64,000 nucleotides of DNA. Source: Platycnemis pennipes. Its lineage: Eukaryota > Arthropoda > Insecta > Odonata > Platycnemididae. How positions within the stretch are numbered: position 1 is the first letter of the stretch; each line of letters opens with the position of its first letter. Position numbers and translations under genes: made by a program. The notes under the pieces are model-generated. The model did not search any database. It was not told the DNA's origin and saw nothing but the letters and a program-made list of their open reading frames with translations. Location of the stretch: contig OW121851.1 in NCBI GenBank assembly GCA_933228895.1, forward strand, positions 134,525,624 through 134,589,623, read 5' to 3'. Positions 11,101-20,021 of this stretch are shown one piece after another.

Positions 11101-14100
11101 TCTTTAGTCTTTATTTGAATGCTCAATCTTGTGGGAGTAGGGAGGTGTCTGATTTTTTCGAGCAAGTGACTTTGAAGTTGTCTTGTTGATATTTTCATTC
11201 AAGGTAAATAAGGGTTTTCTGGTTGGTAAAAATTTGATAAACTCTAGATCTTCAGAGGTGTCTGATAAAATACATGGGTCATTCCATGTCAATTTGACCG
11301 GATAATTGGCAAAGATGACCCTTAGGGTCACCAATTTTGACCAAATTTGGCATAACGGCTCCATCCATAAGAAAATGAAAACCCCAAAGCCGTTTGTGAA
11401 AAATGTAACCATTTACGAGAAATTCAACGTTGCAAAATTTTAATTTTGCAAAAGTTACTACACATTTTATGATATACATATCTCCGAGAATATTAAAGCT
11501 ACAGACGTGCTTATTTTAAAGGACTTGGATTGGAAAAATTTAATAAGGGATTATAACTGGAACTGATAATAACTGAGCGGTGAGATAAAACCTGGAAATT
11601 GTACTAGAAGTTGGTTAATGGCATACAGGATCATAGATTTTCATGTAGATACTGCCTCAGTTACATTCACGAATTTGGGTTTTTGTCAAACACTGAATTG
11701 CGATATCCACTAACACCGTGCATTGTAAATATCTGAAGTGATACGAATTCTTAAGTAGTATACAACTTAGTATTTTTCTAATATTCTTGTATATCCTTTG
11801 GACAGAAACTAATTTTAGTGATGATGACAATAGTATTTTGAAGAATACTGCCACTGTAACTGGGTTATAATAATTTTCTAGTCTTAATCCTAGCAATAAT
11901 AAAATTAAATTATATGATTGATTACTTACACCCTTTCATAGGCTCATATAACCCATCCGTTATCCTCTGAATACTATGTTTAAGCTTTTTGCTCATATTT
12001 CTTATTTGGTTCTATAATGTCTCTCTAATTTCATCGATGTGGTTTAAGGTTTGTCAGTGCGTCCCTCTCATCTTTTGAGAAATATAACACTTCCACCTCA
12101 ACGACAAATATAACAATATGGAAGCAACAAGAAACATGTTAATCATCAACAGCAGGAATGTTAGTTTTGCCACACAGTATAAGACCAAAAGTGATCGCAA
12201 ACACGGAACACCAACCTTACAAATACTATACGAATGCATCAATACCGTCACGTCATATGCAGAAGCTATGGAGTGGATCTTTGATAGTTTCATACAGTAA
12301 TTTAGAGCATGTTCTAATTTCTTGTACAAGAAATTGTACGAAAACCTTGTACATGATACAATTTGTTTATTGAACAAGTTCTTGTGCAAGATATTTCACC
12401 ATGTACAATGGCCTTAAGAAAAAGAAATATAAAGTTTCAAAAAGAAAAAATATGTATAATCAACAAGATGCAAATGATAATGCCAAAAATATGTGTAGAA
12501 GATGTGTACAGTTGTGGGAAAAAACATGACGATTATGGCTGATGTCATTTATGGAAAAAAACCCACTGTGGGAAAACACCCGTACATAAAGGGGAGTGTG
12601 AAAAACCTGCGAAAATTCTGCTGGGGAAGGCTAATCTGATTAAAAATAAGAAAAAAAATAGTACATACATAACAAATACCTACACTGAAATTATATAACC
12701 ACTTAATTATATCGGTAAGAGTATAAGCACTTTGTTGGGAGAAATACAATATCTTGTGTGTATTTGGCATGATATGGAAATGTTTGTCATGTGTTACTCT
12801 GCTGGCATTGCACAGTGAGTGTTGTCACCATGTTGTGTTCAGAGAAGTATGTTATGTTATGACTTTTTGAAGCAAGTTAGTGATGGTGCATTTCGTATGA
12901 TACTTTAAAGATTAGGTATTCCTCTTATTGCAAATGGTTACTGTGAATGAATTATTGAATATGAGGGTGAGGTATCACTGGTTTTTGATTCCCTTGTGTT
13001 TTTGATCCATGTACATGCTCTGCTGAGTTTTTGAAAATCTGGTCCTTCTTCGCTGTTTTAGTGCGTAAAACTTAATGAAGTAGAGAAAGCGTATGAAACA
13101 GACGTTGAGAATTGGGTTTCATCCAGGAGAGACTATCAATAAAATTTGTCACTCGATCAGATATTTGTAGATTGAAAATGAATCTGATAAGGAGTTGAAA
13201 TAGCCTTGAAGTTTTATTGAGGGTTCCTGAGATAGATTTTGATGCACTTTGTCAGTGTGGTCATAGTGGGACAGAATCAAGGCGAAAACTAGTTGTTTTT
13301 TTCGAGAGGCAGGAGTCTCTGATAAGAGGAAATAATGACTAATTTACTGTTTTGTTTATCTAAGTTACTTGAGATGACCAAGACAGACTTGGGTTCATAA
13401 TTACTCTTAGGTTTCAATCTTCTGCTTCTCTGGAAATGGAATCAAATGAAAACAAAATGAAATTTGTTATTCCGGGACAAGGTGTCCCTTACGAACATGA
13501 TTGGTGTACATAATTTAGAGTCTATCAGTTCTTCTATCTACATCAAGATTACGAGAAATATATCATATCAATGAATACATAGGTGATGCAAAAATAGTAG
13601 TACATTTTTTGTATAATTTCTCTTGTACCATAATTTGACAGTGGGGTAAAAAATTAGGACTTATGAGGATATTGTTCCCTGAAATGCCGTGTTCGTACCA
13701 AATCTTTTTATACCACCTCCCATATACATAGGGATCTTTTAATACAAGCTCCTGCTTTCAAAGCATGTACAGCACTACTGCAGTACCACTTTGCAGACTT
13801 CAATACCACTGCAGTGTTGCCTAAGCTAATAGTCACAAAGTTTACTGTAGAGGCATCTATGTTGCATTAGTAACATCTACTGCTATGAATTTGTAGTGAT
13901 TAAATATTAATTACGACAAATTAAATTAAATTTGTAGTAATTAATATCACATATGTTCTTCAGGCATTTGATATGTTGCAGAAGTTGTTGCGATAAATAT
14001 TTTTAAATGACTCCATGATGAGATCAATTTAATTTTATGGTAAAAGAGCCAATATAGATGTTTACAGTGGTAGATGGTACACTGGAAATGTTATGTTTTT

Positions 14101-15033
14101 GATTTCCATAGTGTGTAATTGGTGAATTTCCACAGGGAAAAAATCCACCTTGTCCTGGATCCTTTATATGATGATAAGTATGATCCATAGTGTGTATCGA
14201 TCATTATCGATTCTCTCGTTGGTCTCAAATTGCACTTGCCTTGAACCTAGAAATTGCAGACAATTTTATACGCTTTCAAAATATATAGTTTGCAGATAGT
14301 CAGTTTTGGACTAAAATTAAGGACATGACAGCAAAAATGAGAATGTATGGCAACCGTCGTATTGGGTCATTTGCTGTGTGTAATTGGGGTACTGTTTTTT
14401 TAATGGCTTTCAGTATTCTCGGGAATCCGATAATGATTGCTTGTGATTTTCCAGCATATGTACTGAGAAAATAGTTTTGTTCCAAATATTTGTTCAAGGT
14501 ATTTATGTGTCCCAGGTTGTTACACAAGTTATGAGCATTGGAGTGTAGATATATTTGGAGATCGCCCGCTCATAGATGATGCTTCAATTTCTGAGCACTG
14601 GTAGTCAATCGTTAATGCAAAGATGTATTGAGTGAAGTGCTCCAGCTCCTCATTGATTCCTTGTCCATTCTCTCCCACCTCCATGTGACAGGTTACAATT
14701 GTTTTGGAGTCTTATTAACATTCTACATCACATTATCTGTCTCACTTCAGGGGCCGCCTTACTGCAAGACAGTGCCTGGAACACCCGTGGTTGACGCCAG
14801 AACTACCAATGCCCACGTCTCCGTCGGCACTCTTTGCCGTGTTAGTGTCGCATGCCCCTTGCCCTGGCTCTCCTTCTGCAGACGTCTCTCCTGCCTTCAA
14901 AGATCCCTCGTGCCCCGCCAAGTGCTCGGAGAAGCACTGCAAGTGCGGTGGGCACGAGACTTACTCGGAAGGACTTTCATCTCCCCTAAAGTCCCCGATG
15001 GAGGTGATGTGTGACCGTGGTATCCGTTGTTGA
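4944..15033 (+). CDS. Drak: DRAK/STK17-family serine/threonine kinase, five 3' exons (gene is 5'-incomplete in window)
   Basis: The joined exons (4944-5133, 8336-8462, 9640-9688, 10845-11024, 14751-15033) keep one open frame of 275 residues to a TGA at 15031-15033. Visible kinase elements in order are the hinge-side ASGGELQ, the catalytic loop HLDIKPQN, DFG in CDFGISR, the activation loop GTPDYVAPEVL, SLATDIWSIGVLAYVLLSG, SPFGSDCKQETFCNIS, and a subdomain XI RLTARQCLEHPWL. HLD instead of HRD, and the KQETFxNIS segment, are typical of the death-associated-protein-kinase-related (STK17A/B) group, which phosphorylates myosin regulatory light chain in animals. The glycine-rich loop, VAIK lysine and helix-C glutamate are not in the window, so at least one upstream exon is missing. 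The last exon ends in a short Ser/Pro/Cys-rich tail of unknown function. The gene converges on DOHH. The family call is firm; the exact orthologue name is inference. Confidence 0.92.
5264..6736. mobile_element. Non-autonomous TIR transposon, superfamily unclassified
   Basis: The perfect 17-bp inverted termini are CCCCTGCTGCACAGAAA at 5264-5280 and its reverse complement at 6720-6736. Just inside both ends are many imperfect copies of a motif like GCAACCATTCTGAACGTTCC (5680-5810 and 6440-6500). This is the arrangement of subterminal transposase-binding repeats. The right end runs into a 12-13-base G tract. No transposase is encoded and no clear target duplication is visible. A second foldback unit (5334-5580) is nested inside. 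The element lies in the intron between Drak exons A and B. Confidence 0.7.
5334..5580. repeat. Foldback palindrome nested in TIR element
   Basis: Inverted arms of about 84 bases (5334-5417 and 5497-5580) share GGTCTTCCACCGGGATAAGC and CGACGTTTCGAAGTC, separated by a 79-base spacer. The right arm plus flank (5546-5593) is similar to 43061-43107, so it belongs to a dispersed family. No ORF of significance. The superfamily is unknown. Confidence 0.75.
6737..7530. other. Intron sequence without recognised element
   Basis: AT-rich intron sequence of Drak. A short hairpin (GACTCCTGGCGGAGTC at 7187-7202, followed by CAGGTCAGGAGACCTG) is visible. No coding or terminal-repeat structure is supported. 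Confidence 0.4.
7533..8001. mobile_element. pogo/Tigger-like MITE
   Basis: The 469-bp element has inverted ends CAGTCAAACTC (7533) and GAGTTTGACTG (7991-8001), flanked by TA on both sides (7531-7532 and 8002-8003). Subterminal ATAACGAG / CTCGTTATA-like sequence is repeated internally. A CAGT.. terminus with a TA target is typical of Tc1-mariner pogo/Tigger derivatives. No transposase. It lies in the Drak intron. Confidence 0.8.
8336..8462 (+). CDS. Drak: Drak exon B (magnesium-binding DFG region)
   Basis: The acceptor CTCCGCAG ends at 8335 and the donor GTAAGT starts at 8463. It encodes PQNILL, KICDFGISR and EILGTPDYV. It ends one base into the alanine codon of the APE motif, which is completed by the next exon. 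Confidence 0.93.
8463..9639. other. Drak intron, nothing recognised
   Basis: AT-rich intron. A small direct duplication (TTTCAATACTTGTAGT at 8585 and 8607) is the only structure noticed. Confidence 0.45.
9640..9688 (+). CDS. Drak: Drak exon C (APE motif microexon)
   Basis: The 49-base exon lies between acceptor TTTTAATAG and donor GTGAGT. Completed by the previous exon it reads APEVLSYEPISLATDI, and its last two bases begin the Trp codon finished by the next exon. Phase agrees on both sides, which supports such a short exon. Confidence 0.92.
9931..10294. mobile_element. pogo/Tigger-like MITE, second family
   Basis: The left end is CAGTAGAGCCCCACTAATTC and the right end, inverted, is CAGTAGAATCCCTCTTATTC. 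Both are followed by GGGC-containing subterminal repeats of AATTCGGG. TA flanks the right end; the left flank is TT, so one target base has probably mutated. 364 bp, no ORF, in the Drak intron before exon D. Confidence 0.75.
10593..10810. repeat. Near-perfect foldback palindrome in Drak intron
   Basis: Arms 10593-10663 and 10740-10810 are 71 bases each and match at 70 positions when one is inverted. The loop is 76 bases and holds a small stem, CAGGTTCTGACCTG. Such identity indicates a recent insertion or gene-conversion of the arms. In the Drak pre-mRNA it would form a long hairpin ending 34 nt before the exon D acceptor site. It could be a foldback MITE; the superfamily is not assignable. 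Confidence 0.9.
10845..11024 (+). CDS. Drak: Drak exon D (C-lobe)
   Basis: The acceptor TTTCCAG ends at 10844 and the donor GTATGC starts at 11025. It encodes WSIGVLAYVLLSGCSPFG, KQETFCNISRCNLTFPEELF and a helix ending ATIVAKPR. The last two bases start the Arg codon. The acceptor lies only 34 bases downstream of a 218-bp foldback palindrome (10593-10810). Confidence 0.93.
11276..11330 (+). repeat. Dispersed repeat end (GGGTCATTCCA type)
   Basis: Contains GGGTCATTCCA at 11276-11286 and CCCTTAGGGTC at 11319-11329. The same two motifs in the same order, but on the other strand, occur at 58094-58051. This suggests ends of one dispersed element family. Extent and class are unresolved. Confidence 0.45.
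11570..12415 (+). mobile_element. Unclassified TIR element, older copy (same family as 17945-18750)
   Basis: Aligned by eye in inverted orientation with 18750-17945. Shared landmarks are GAAGTTGGTT near 11608, GCGATATCC near 11699, GACAATAGTATTTTGA near 11827, CATCTTTTGAGAAAT near 12070 and ATGGAAGCAACAA near 12118. The right end GTACAATGGCCTT (12403-12415) corresponds to the terminal GTACAACGGCCTT of the other copy. The left terminus is degraded. A 60-codon ORF (12118-12300) falls inside, but it is broken in the other copy and has no recognised domain. Confidence 0.7.
12416..14750. other. Drak last intron, nothing recognised
   Basis: AT-rich intron sequence without a supported ORF, RNA gene or clear terminal repeats. 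It ends at the acceptor of the terminal Drak exon. Confidence 0.45.
14751..15033 (+). CDS. Drak: Drak terminal exon (subdomain XI and C-terminal tail)
   Basis: The acceptor CTCACTTCAG ends at 14750. It encodes GRLTARQCLEHPWLTPELP, then about 75 residues rich in Ser, Pro and Cys (for example CPAKCSEKHCKCGGHE), to the stop TGA at 15031. The tail shows no recognised domain. In vertebrate STK17 proteins the corresponding tail is also short and poorly conserved. Confidence 0.9.
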
Positions 15034-16820
15034 TGAGTGTTCCCGAGTGAGTGCTCCGCTCACTGAAAAGGAACCACTGAGAAGACAGTGCGGTCACTCC
15101 GTGATGGTGGTTGCATACGACCACCTCATGTTGACGCTGCTGTTGCTATGGCCACCGATAATGTGTGGGGTGCTCGCGAGCAACTGGAGAAGCAATGCTT
15201 GCAGTGGCCCTCATCACTTGTATCTCAAACCTTTGAAAGGTTTGCTTCATGTTCCTCTAAGGAGAAAAGGAGTTAGTCAATGCAATGAACTGTTTTAAGA
15301 AGCAGAATTGGTGTTGATTGAGATCGCATGATCCACTTGTGTTCATCCTCACAATTTAGCTAAACCTTCCTCAGATCATTAACTCTTGCGAGGTTTGTCA
15401 ACTCATTGAAACATCCAATCACTTATCAATGCTTTAATTCATTGTTAGTCTGTAAGTGTCACTATGAACTTTTTAATAGTAAAATTGAATTTCGTGGTTT
15501 ATTTCTGAAAATTTGCTGCCTTGTTTTAGAAATTTTACCATAAGATCCCAGTGAGAGTTGAAATTTTACCAGGCAGTGTTCATAGATAAGTATGTGCTAC
15601 ATAGAAGTGTAAATATGTATCACCTGTAGATATTTTTTGCCCATCTTCTTTAAATTATGTAAATTGATGCTTGTACATAACTTTGTGTACTCTGTGCCTT
15701 TTTGTGAAAAAAGCACCAGTCCAAAGACTTCCCTGAGAGTGATATGAATTGTGTGCATGTTATGTGTATTGCTGTATGTATGGGTTGTAGATATATTTTC
15801 AGCATGTGCTTCACCTATGTGACCAGTTCATGCTACAGCTGTAACTGTATTTCATAACTTTTCTTCCTGTGTCTTAATAACTTGAAATCACTGTCATACT
15901 GTGTGTCACCAGAATTGGTAATCAACTGTATTGGATATAGATTGAACCAAGTAGAAGTGACATTTCTAGCAACCATGAAATGAATTCAAAACCTTTGAAA
16001 GACATATTTAGGTGTGTCAGCTGATTCACATTCACATAGTGAGAGTGAAGGCTATTTAAGTATGACTGTGATGGACGATTGTGGTAAAAATGTTGAATTT
16101 CATTCAACTCGCCAACAGAAAAATTGATTTGATTAGTTTGAAAAGATTATATTTAATGAAAAACTGATTGAAGGTTGAAGTGAAGGAGAGAAAATTAATT
16201 TATGACGCAAATACATTTATTGAGGGTATCTAATAACATGATAATGACATCCAAGCTGAATCTAAATAAATGCGTAATGTGCTGAAACCAATGAGAGAAA
16301 TTGTGTGACTTGATGCTGCTCAAGCTGGATACAGGTAGACCTTATTATTAACAATAAATTACTTCATTGCCTCATTAAAGTCTTGCGAAAGATAAGCGGA
16401 AGGTATCCAGTATAAGTATTGTATGTAGTGTTCAAAATTGATCCAGAGTTTCATGGTTCATAGATGAAATATTTTTGTAAAAGATAATCACTGTGGTAGA
16501 TATGTGGGAAAAGTTCTAAAATGCCTCAAATCATGCCTAAATAATTCTGCTTTTGATAATTAAAGGCGATTGCCTGTTGATAGTGATATGCACTGCTCGT
16601 TGTGGCCATTTGAGATGCTCTTGTTTTTAACACCAAGATATTGGCCGGTCCACTCCTGCTGCTACACATCAGTAAGCTCCTTAGCACTACTATTTAAAAA
16701 GTCACTAATTCAAAATTTCACATTGGAATGAGCTATACTTCTGGTGTAAATTCATGAGATGATATTTTCCTGTGTGTTGTCGAAAACCTAAGTGAACCAA
16801 TAAAGTTTCTAAATGACCTA
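15034..16820 (+). other. Probable Drak 3' untranslated region
   Basis: After the TGA at 15031 there is no further coding potential on this strand. Canonical AATAAA hexamers occur at 16265-16270 and 16799-16804, so a 3' UTR of roughly 1.2-1.8 kb is plausible. The actual cleavage site cannot be determined from sequence alone. Confidence 0.45.
16799..16804 (+). promoter_or_regulatory. Candidate polyadenylation signal for Drak
   Basis: An AATAAA hexamer. An earlier one lies at 16265-16270. Either could serve the gene. Confidence 0.35.
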
Positions 16821-17579
16821 ACCTGGCATTCTTGCTTTAGGTATAATATTTCCAGTGAGATATCTAAAAAAATGACTACTTTCCAAAAATGAGGGCATAA
16901 TGTACAGGGGTGTCTTCTGAATTGATTCCTATTGCTTGGGAAACAGTTCTTCAGGCATTGTGATTGGCATTTTCAGGCCTGAAGTGTTGCGATCATAGCC
17001 TTTACCTGTCATATACACATATTATAATATACATATGTATTGGCTTGCCAGTTATTTGGCCTTTTCCTGACCACAGTCGTGGATGAGTTTTGGGAAGTAA
17101 TAGCTTCCTTGAGCAATCATGTTACCACTTCAAAGACAACATTGCATGTGGACCCCGTGAGGTACACTCAGAAATCAGCAGAGAAGAGGCAGAAATGTTT
17201 TTTTGGTAGCGCTCTGATGGTTTTGCACATTGTACTTACTATAGTACTTGATGAGCTTCCACAACTCCATTTTAACTTTATATGTTCTCTGTTTTGGTTT
17301 TCCGCTGGTGAATGATCCTTGGCTATGCCTAGGCTGTCATCATGAATCAATTGAACATTTCCTGTACATTCTGTTTAACTGTTGTCCTCAAATTCTTCTC
17401 CAGTGTTCCTGCTGCGTAAGGGAATATAATAAATGCTCCAGATTTCTCTCTGACTGCCACTGATGTATTTTTTGTTCCTTTCTGGGCTGCATCCTGCTAC
17501 TGCAGAGTTCACTTGAGTGGAAGATTTTCGTGAAGTGAGGAATTTTCTTGAGAGAAGTTGTTTCTTGTTTGCTAAGGAT

Positions 17580-17935
17580 CCATTATCAGAAATATCGAAG
17601 TTTTAGTCTTCGCTGTGTCCTGATATTAGGTGCCTTCTGCAGGGTGTGATGGTGTAAGAATGGTGGTAGGGAGTGATCAGTGCACATCATTTGCTAGAAC
17701 ACTGAGTGGCCTAGTGTTCCACCCTTCTTTTGGCCTGTGCATTCAAACAGGCACTACTTTTCTTTGATCTCCATTGTGAACTAGATGGGAGTTGTAATGC
17801 TTGTTCAGGTGCTGAAGGAACTTGGTTCATCTCTTTCCATAAGTGGGACCAGATAACGAATGTGTCATCAACACATCTCAAAGATACAGGAAAGACATCC
17901 CCAACGAAATATAACTTCAAAGACGTCTTTGAAGA
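17580..17935 (-). mobile_element. Penelope-like reverse transcriptase relic
   Basis: The minus strand around 17880-17820 encodes RCVDDTFVIWSH, the catalytic YVDD-type motif in the form typical of Penelope-like elements (RYVDDTFVIWPH), with Tyr replaced by Cys. After a frameshift it continues with FTMEIKEK and GTLGHS, matching the following segment of such enzymes. Stops and shifts show it is dead. The fragment stops about 10 bases from the TIR element starting at 17945. Confidence 0.75.
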
Positions 17936-18008
17936 CTTTCACGAAAGGCCGTTGTACACGGTACAATTTCTTGTACAATGCGCAAATTGTATCGTGTACG
18001 AGGGGTTC

Positions 18009-18036
18009 GTACAATTTCTTGTACAAGAAATTGTAC
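18009..18036. repeat. 28-bp perfect palindrome
   Basis: A perfect self-complementary run centred on TTGTACAA. It extends to 44 bases (18001-18044) with one mismatched pair. It lies subterminally in the TIR element, where transposase-binding palindromes would be expected. Confidence 0.85.
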
Positions 18037-18209
18037 AAACCCCTCCTATGCTCTATATTATTGGATGAAACCTTCCAAGATCCACTCAGTAGCTTCTGCG
18101 CATGACATGTGACAGTAGTGATGCGTTCATTTAGTATTCATAAGGTTGGTGTTCTGTTTGCGATCACTTTTATTCCTATAAGTATGGCGAAACTTCCATT
18201 TTTGTTGTA

Positions 18210-18302
18210 CATATCATGATATTCTTTGTTGCTTCCATATCATGATATTCTTTGTTGCTTCCATATCATGATATTCTTTGTTGCTTCCATATTGTGATAT
18301 TC
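18210..18302. repeat. 26-bp tandem repeat, three copies plus partial
   Basis: Units 18210-18235, 18236-18261 and 18262-18287 are identical (CATATCATGATATTC then TTTGTTGCTTC), followed by a diverged partial copy. The older element copy near 12,110 has only one such unit, so this is an expansion within the family. Confidence 0.9.
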
Positions 18303-18750
18303 GTCGGTCGCGTTGGAAGTGTTCTATTTCTCAAAAGATGAGTTGGACACACTGGAAAACATTTAACCTCAATGAACTTAAGATGACGTTATTGAACCAA
18401 AAATAAATATATGCAACGAGCGAAAACATGCTTTTTGGACGATAAATGATGGGTTTCATGAGCCGATGAAAGAGTGCAAGTAACCAATCGTAAAATTTCA
18501 TTTTATTAATGCTAGGATTAATGGTAGCAAATCATTGTAACCCATGGCAATATTTTCAAAATACTATTGTCATCGGATATCGCGATTCAGCTGTTGGGCA
18601 GAAAACGATATCTGTGCATTTTATTGGCGCACAAATTGCATGAAAATCTTTGATCGTGTACGACCGTGAACCAACTTCTTGTACAATATCTTGGTCCAAT
18701 CTCGCCGTACAATTTATTGTGCAAGAAATTGTACCGTGTACAACGGCCTT

Positions 18751-19776
18751 AAGGACAGGAACATCAACTTCCTTTTCGTCTCCTTTTTAAACATCATTTT
18801 GCTACCAAGCTATAGAGTGAGATATTTGGTATTGTGAGTCACTTATAGCAGAAAATATGATGGAAATTTGGCTGTTGTAAAGCAGGAAATGTGGAGGTGA
18901 TTCGATGAATACTCAATGAAACTGGGGTGAATTTATAAATGCTTGATCTGGAATGAAATGGAAAGAGGAATGGATCTGAGTACTCAGTTTGCACTCATTT
19001 TTAACTTGATCATTTCCTTACATCTACGTAATGCCCTGCGAGCCACCATGAGTATGTGCGGCTTACTGTCCTACTTAGTCCCAAACCATATTGATACTCG
19101 TAATTATCCCAATAATACATGCATCCAAAGAATATGATCTTCTGGCTATGAAGAAGGCAAAGTTGAGAGAAATATGCAACCCTTTTGAGAGAGACCACAT
19201 ACCTGAATAAACTCTGTTACTTTAAAATAGACTGTGGTTTTCATGAAAAATCATTTTTTAGGAACACTGTTGATAAAAAAAACAGACTGAGGGAAATTAC
19301 AATTTTTTTTAACGACAACATACTTGTCCAGAGAGGAATTATTTCAATGCAAGGGTATAATAATATGCCATTTAAAAGCCAAAGGGGCTAGAAAGGACAG
19401 GCACCTCCCATCTAATCTACATGTTGATACCACAAGTCATTTACCAGTTGACATTAAAGGGATGATTTGGTGGAAAGGATAAAGACTTATTTCTATCAAA
19501 ACCAATAAATAGCAATCTTGAGTACAGTCACAAAAAATATAAATTAGAATAATTTAATTTGGGAGACAATGCTGTGGTTTTCTAAAAATCTCTCAACTTT
19601 CTTTTGTTGCTCAACACACTGGGTATGAAAATTAACGTCATTACGTATTATACATCAAATCATCCATCAAAGCATCCAACACATCCATTTGTGAAGCATT
19701 GATAGCAAAGGTAAAACTTAACATGACGCATCAACTCAAGAAAAAACCTTAATGAATGGTTATTACTATAAAATCA
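18751..19776. other. Intergenic, nothing recognised
   Basis: Sequence between the convergent Drak and DOHH genes. It contains only short ORFs without domains. Confidence 0.45.
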
Positions 19777-19782
19777 TTTATT
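19777..19782 (-). promoter_or_regulatory. Candidate polyadenylation signal of DOHH
   Basis: TTTATT on the + strand reads AATAAA on the DOHH strand, 57 bases beyond the stop codon. This spacing suits a short 3' UTR. Confidence 0.6.
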
Positions 19783-19838
19783 TACATAATTTATGATGTT
19801 ACACGTACTAGGATTGACCCAGTTGAGCATTTTTTTTT

Positions 19839-20021
19839 TCATACAAGAGACAAAGCATCTGCATACTGAAATTCAGGACTTTTGGCATAGTCACTTATAT
19901 CCAAGGCCACTTCGCAACTTTCTCTGACCACCCTTTTGCTGTCACCGAGGTAACGTTTCAGAGTCTCCACACAACTTTCAGTGGCAATAGATCCTAGGGC
20001 TTCTGCACACTCGTGCCTCAC
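19839..20021 (-). CDS. DOHH: DOHH exon 4
   Basis: The acceptor TTTTCCAG precedes GTGAGGCAC. It encodes [13 protein letters not shown] (fourth HE pair), [11 protein letters not shown] and [10 protein letters not shown], then TGA at 19841-19839. Confidence 0.97.
   Translation of the reverse strand: MRHECAEALGSIATESCVETLKRYLGDSKRVVRESCEVALDISDYAKSPEFQYADALSLV

Larger units (their letters stand above)
17945..18750 (-). mobile_element. Unclassified TIR transposon with nested palindromes
   Basis: The 806-bp element begins AAGGCCGTTGTACACGGTAC and ends with its reverse complement. About 35 terminal bases match with a single difference. Both ends also carry several copies of GTACAATTTCTTGTAC. Relative to the copy at 11570-12415 it lies inverted. 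No transposase domain was recognised, and no target duplication is clear. A PIF/Harbinger origin is possible but unproven. Confidence 0.75.

Noticed and set aside
12118..12300. Conserved 60-aa protein
   Set aside because: It lies inside a repetitive TIR element, and the matching frame in the second copy (near 18.2 kb) is broken by stops and a 26-bp repeat expansion.
14742..15124. Minus-strand and alternative-frame ORFs over the last Drak exon
   Set aside because: They are shadows of the coding frame GRLTARQCLEHPWL..., which continues the kinase in phase.
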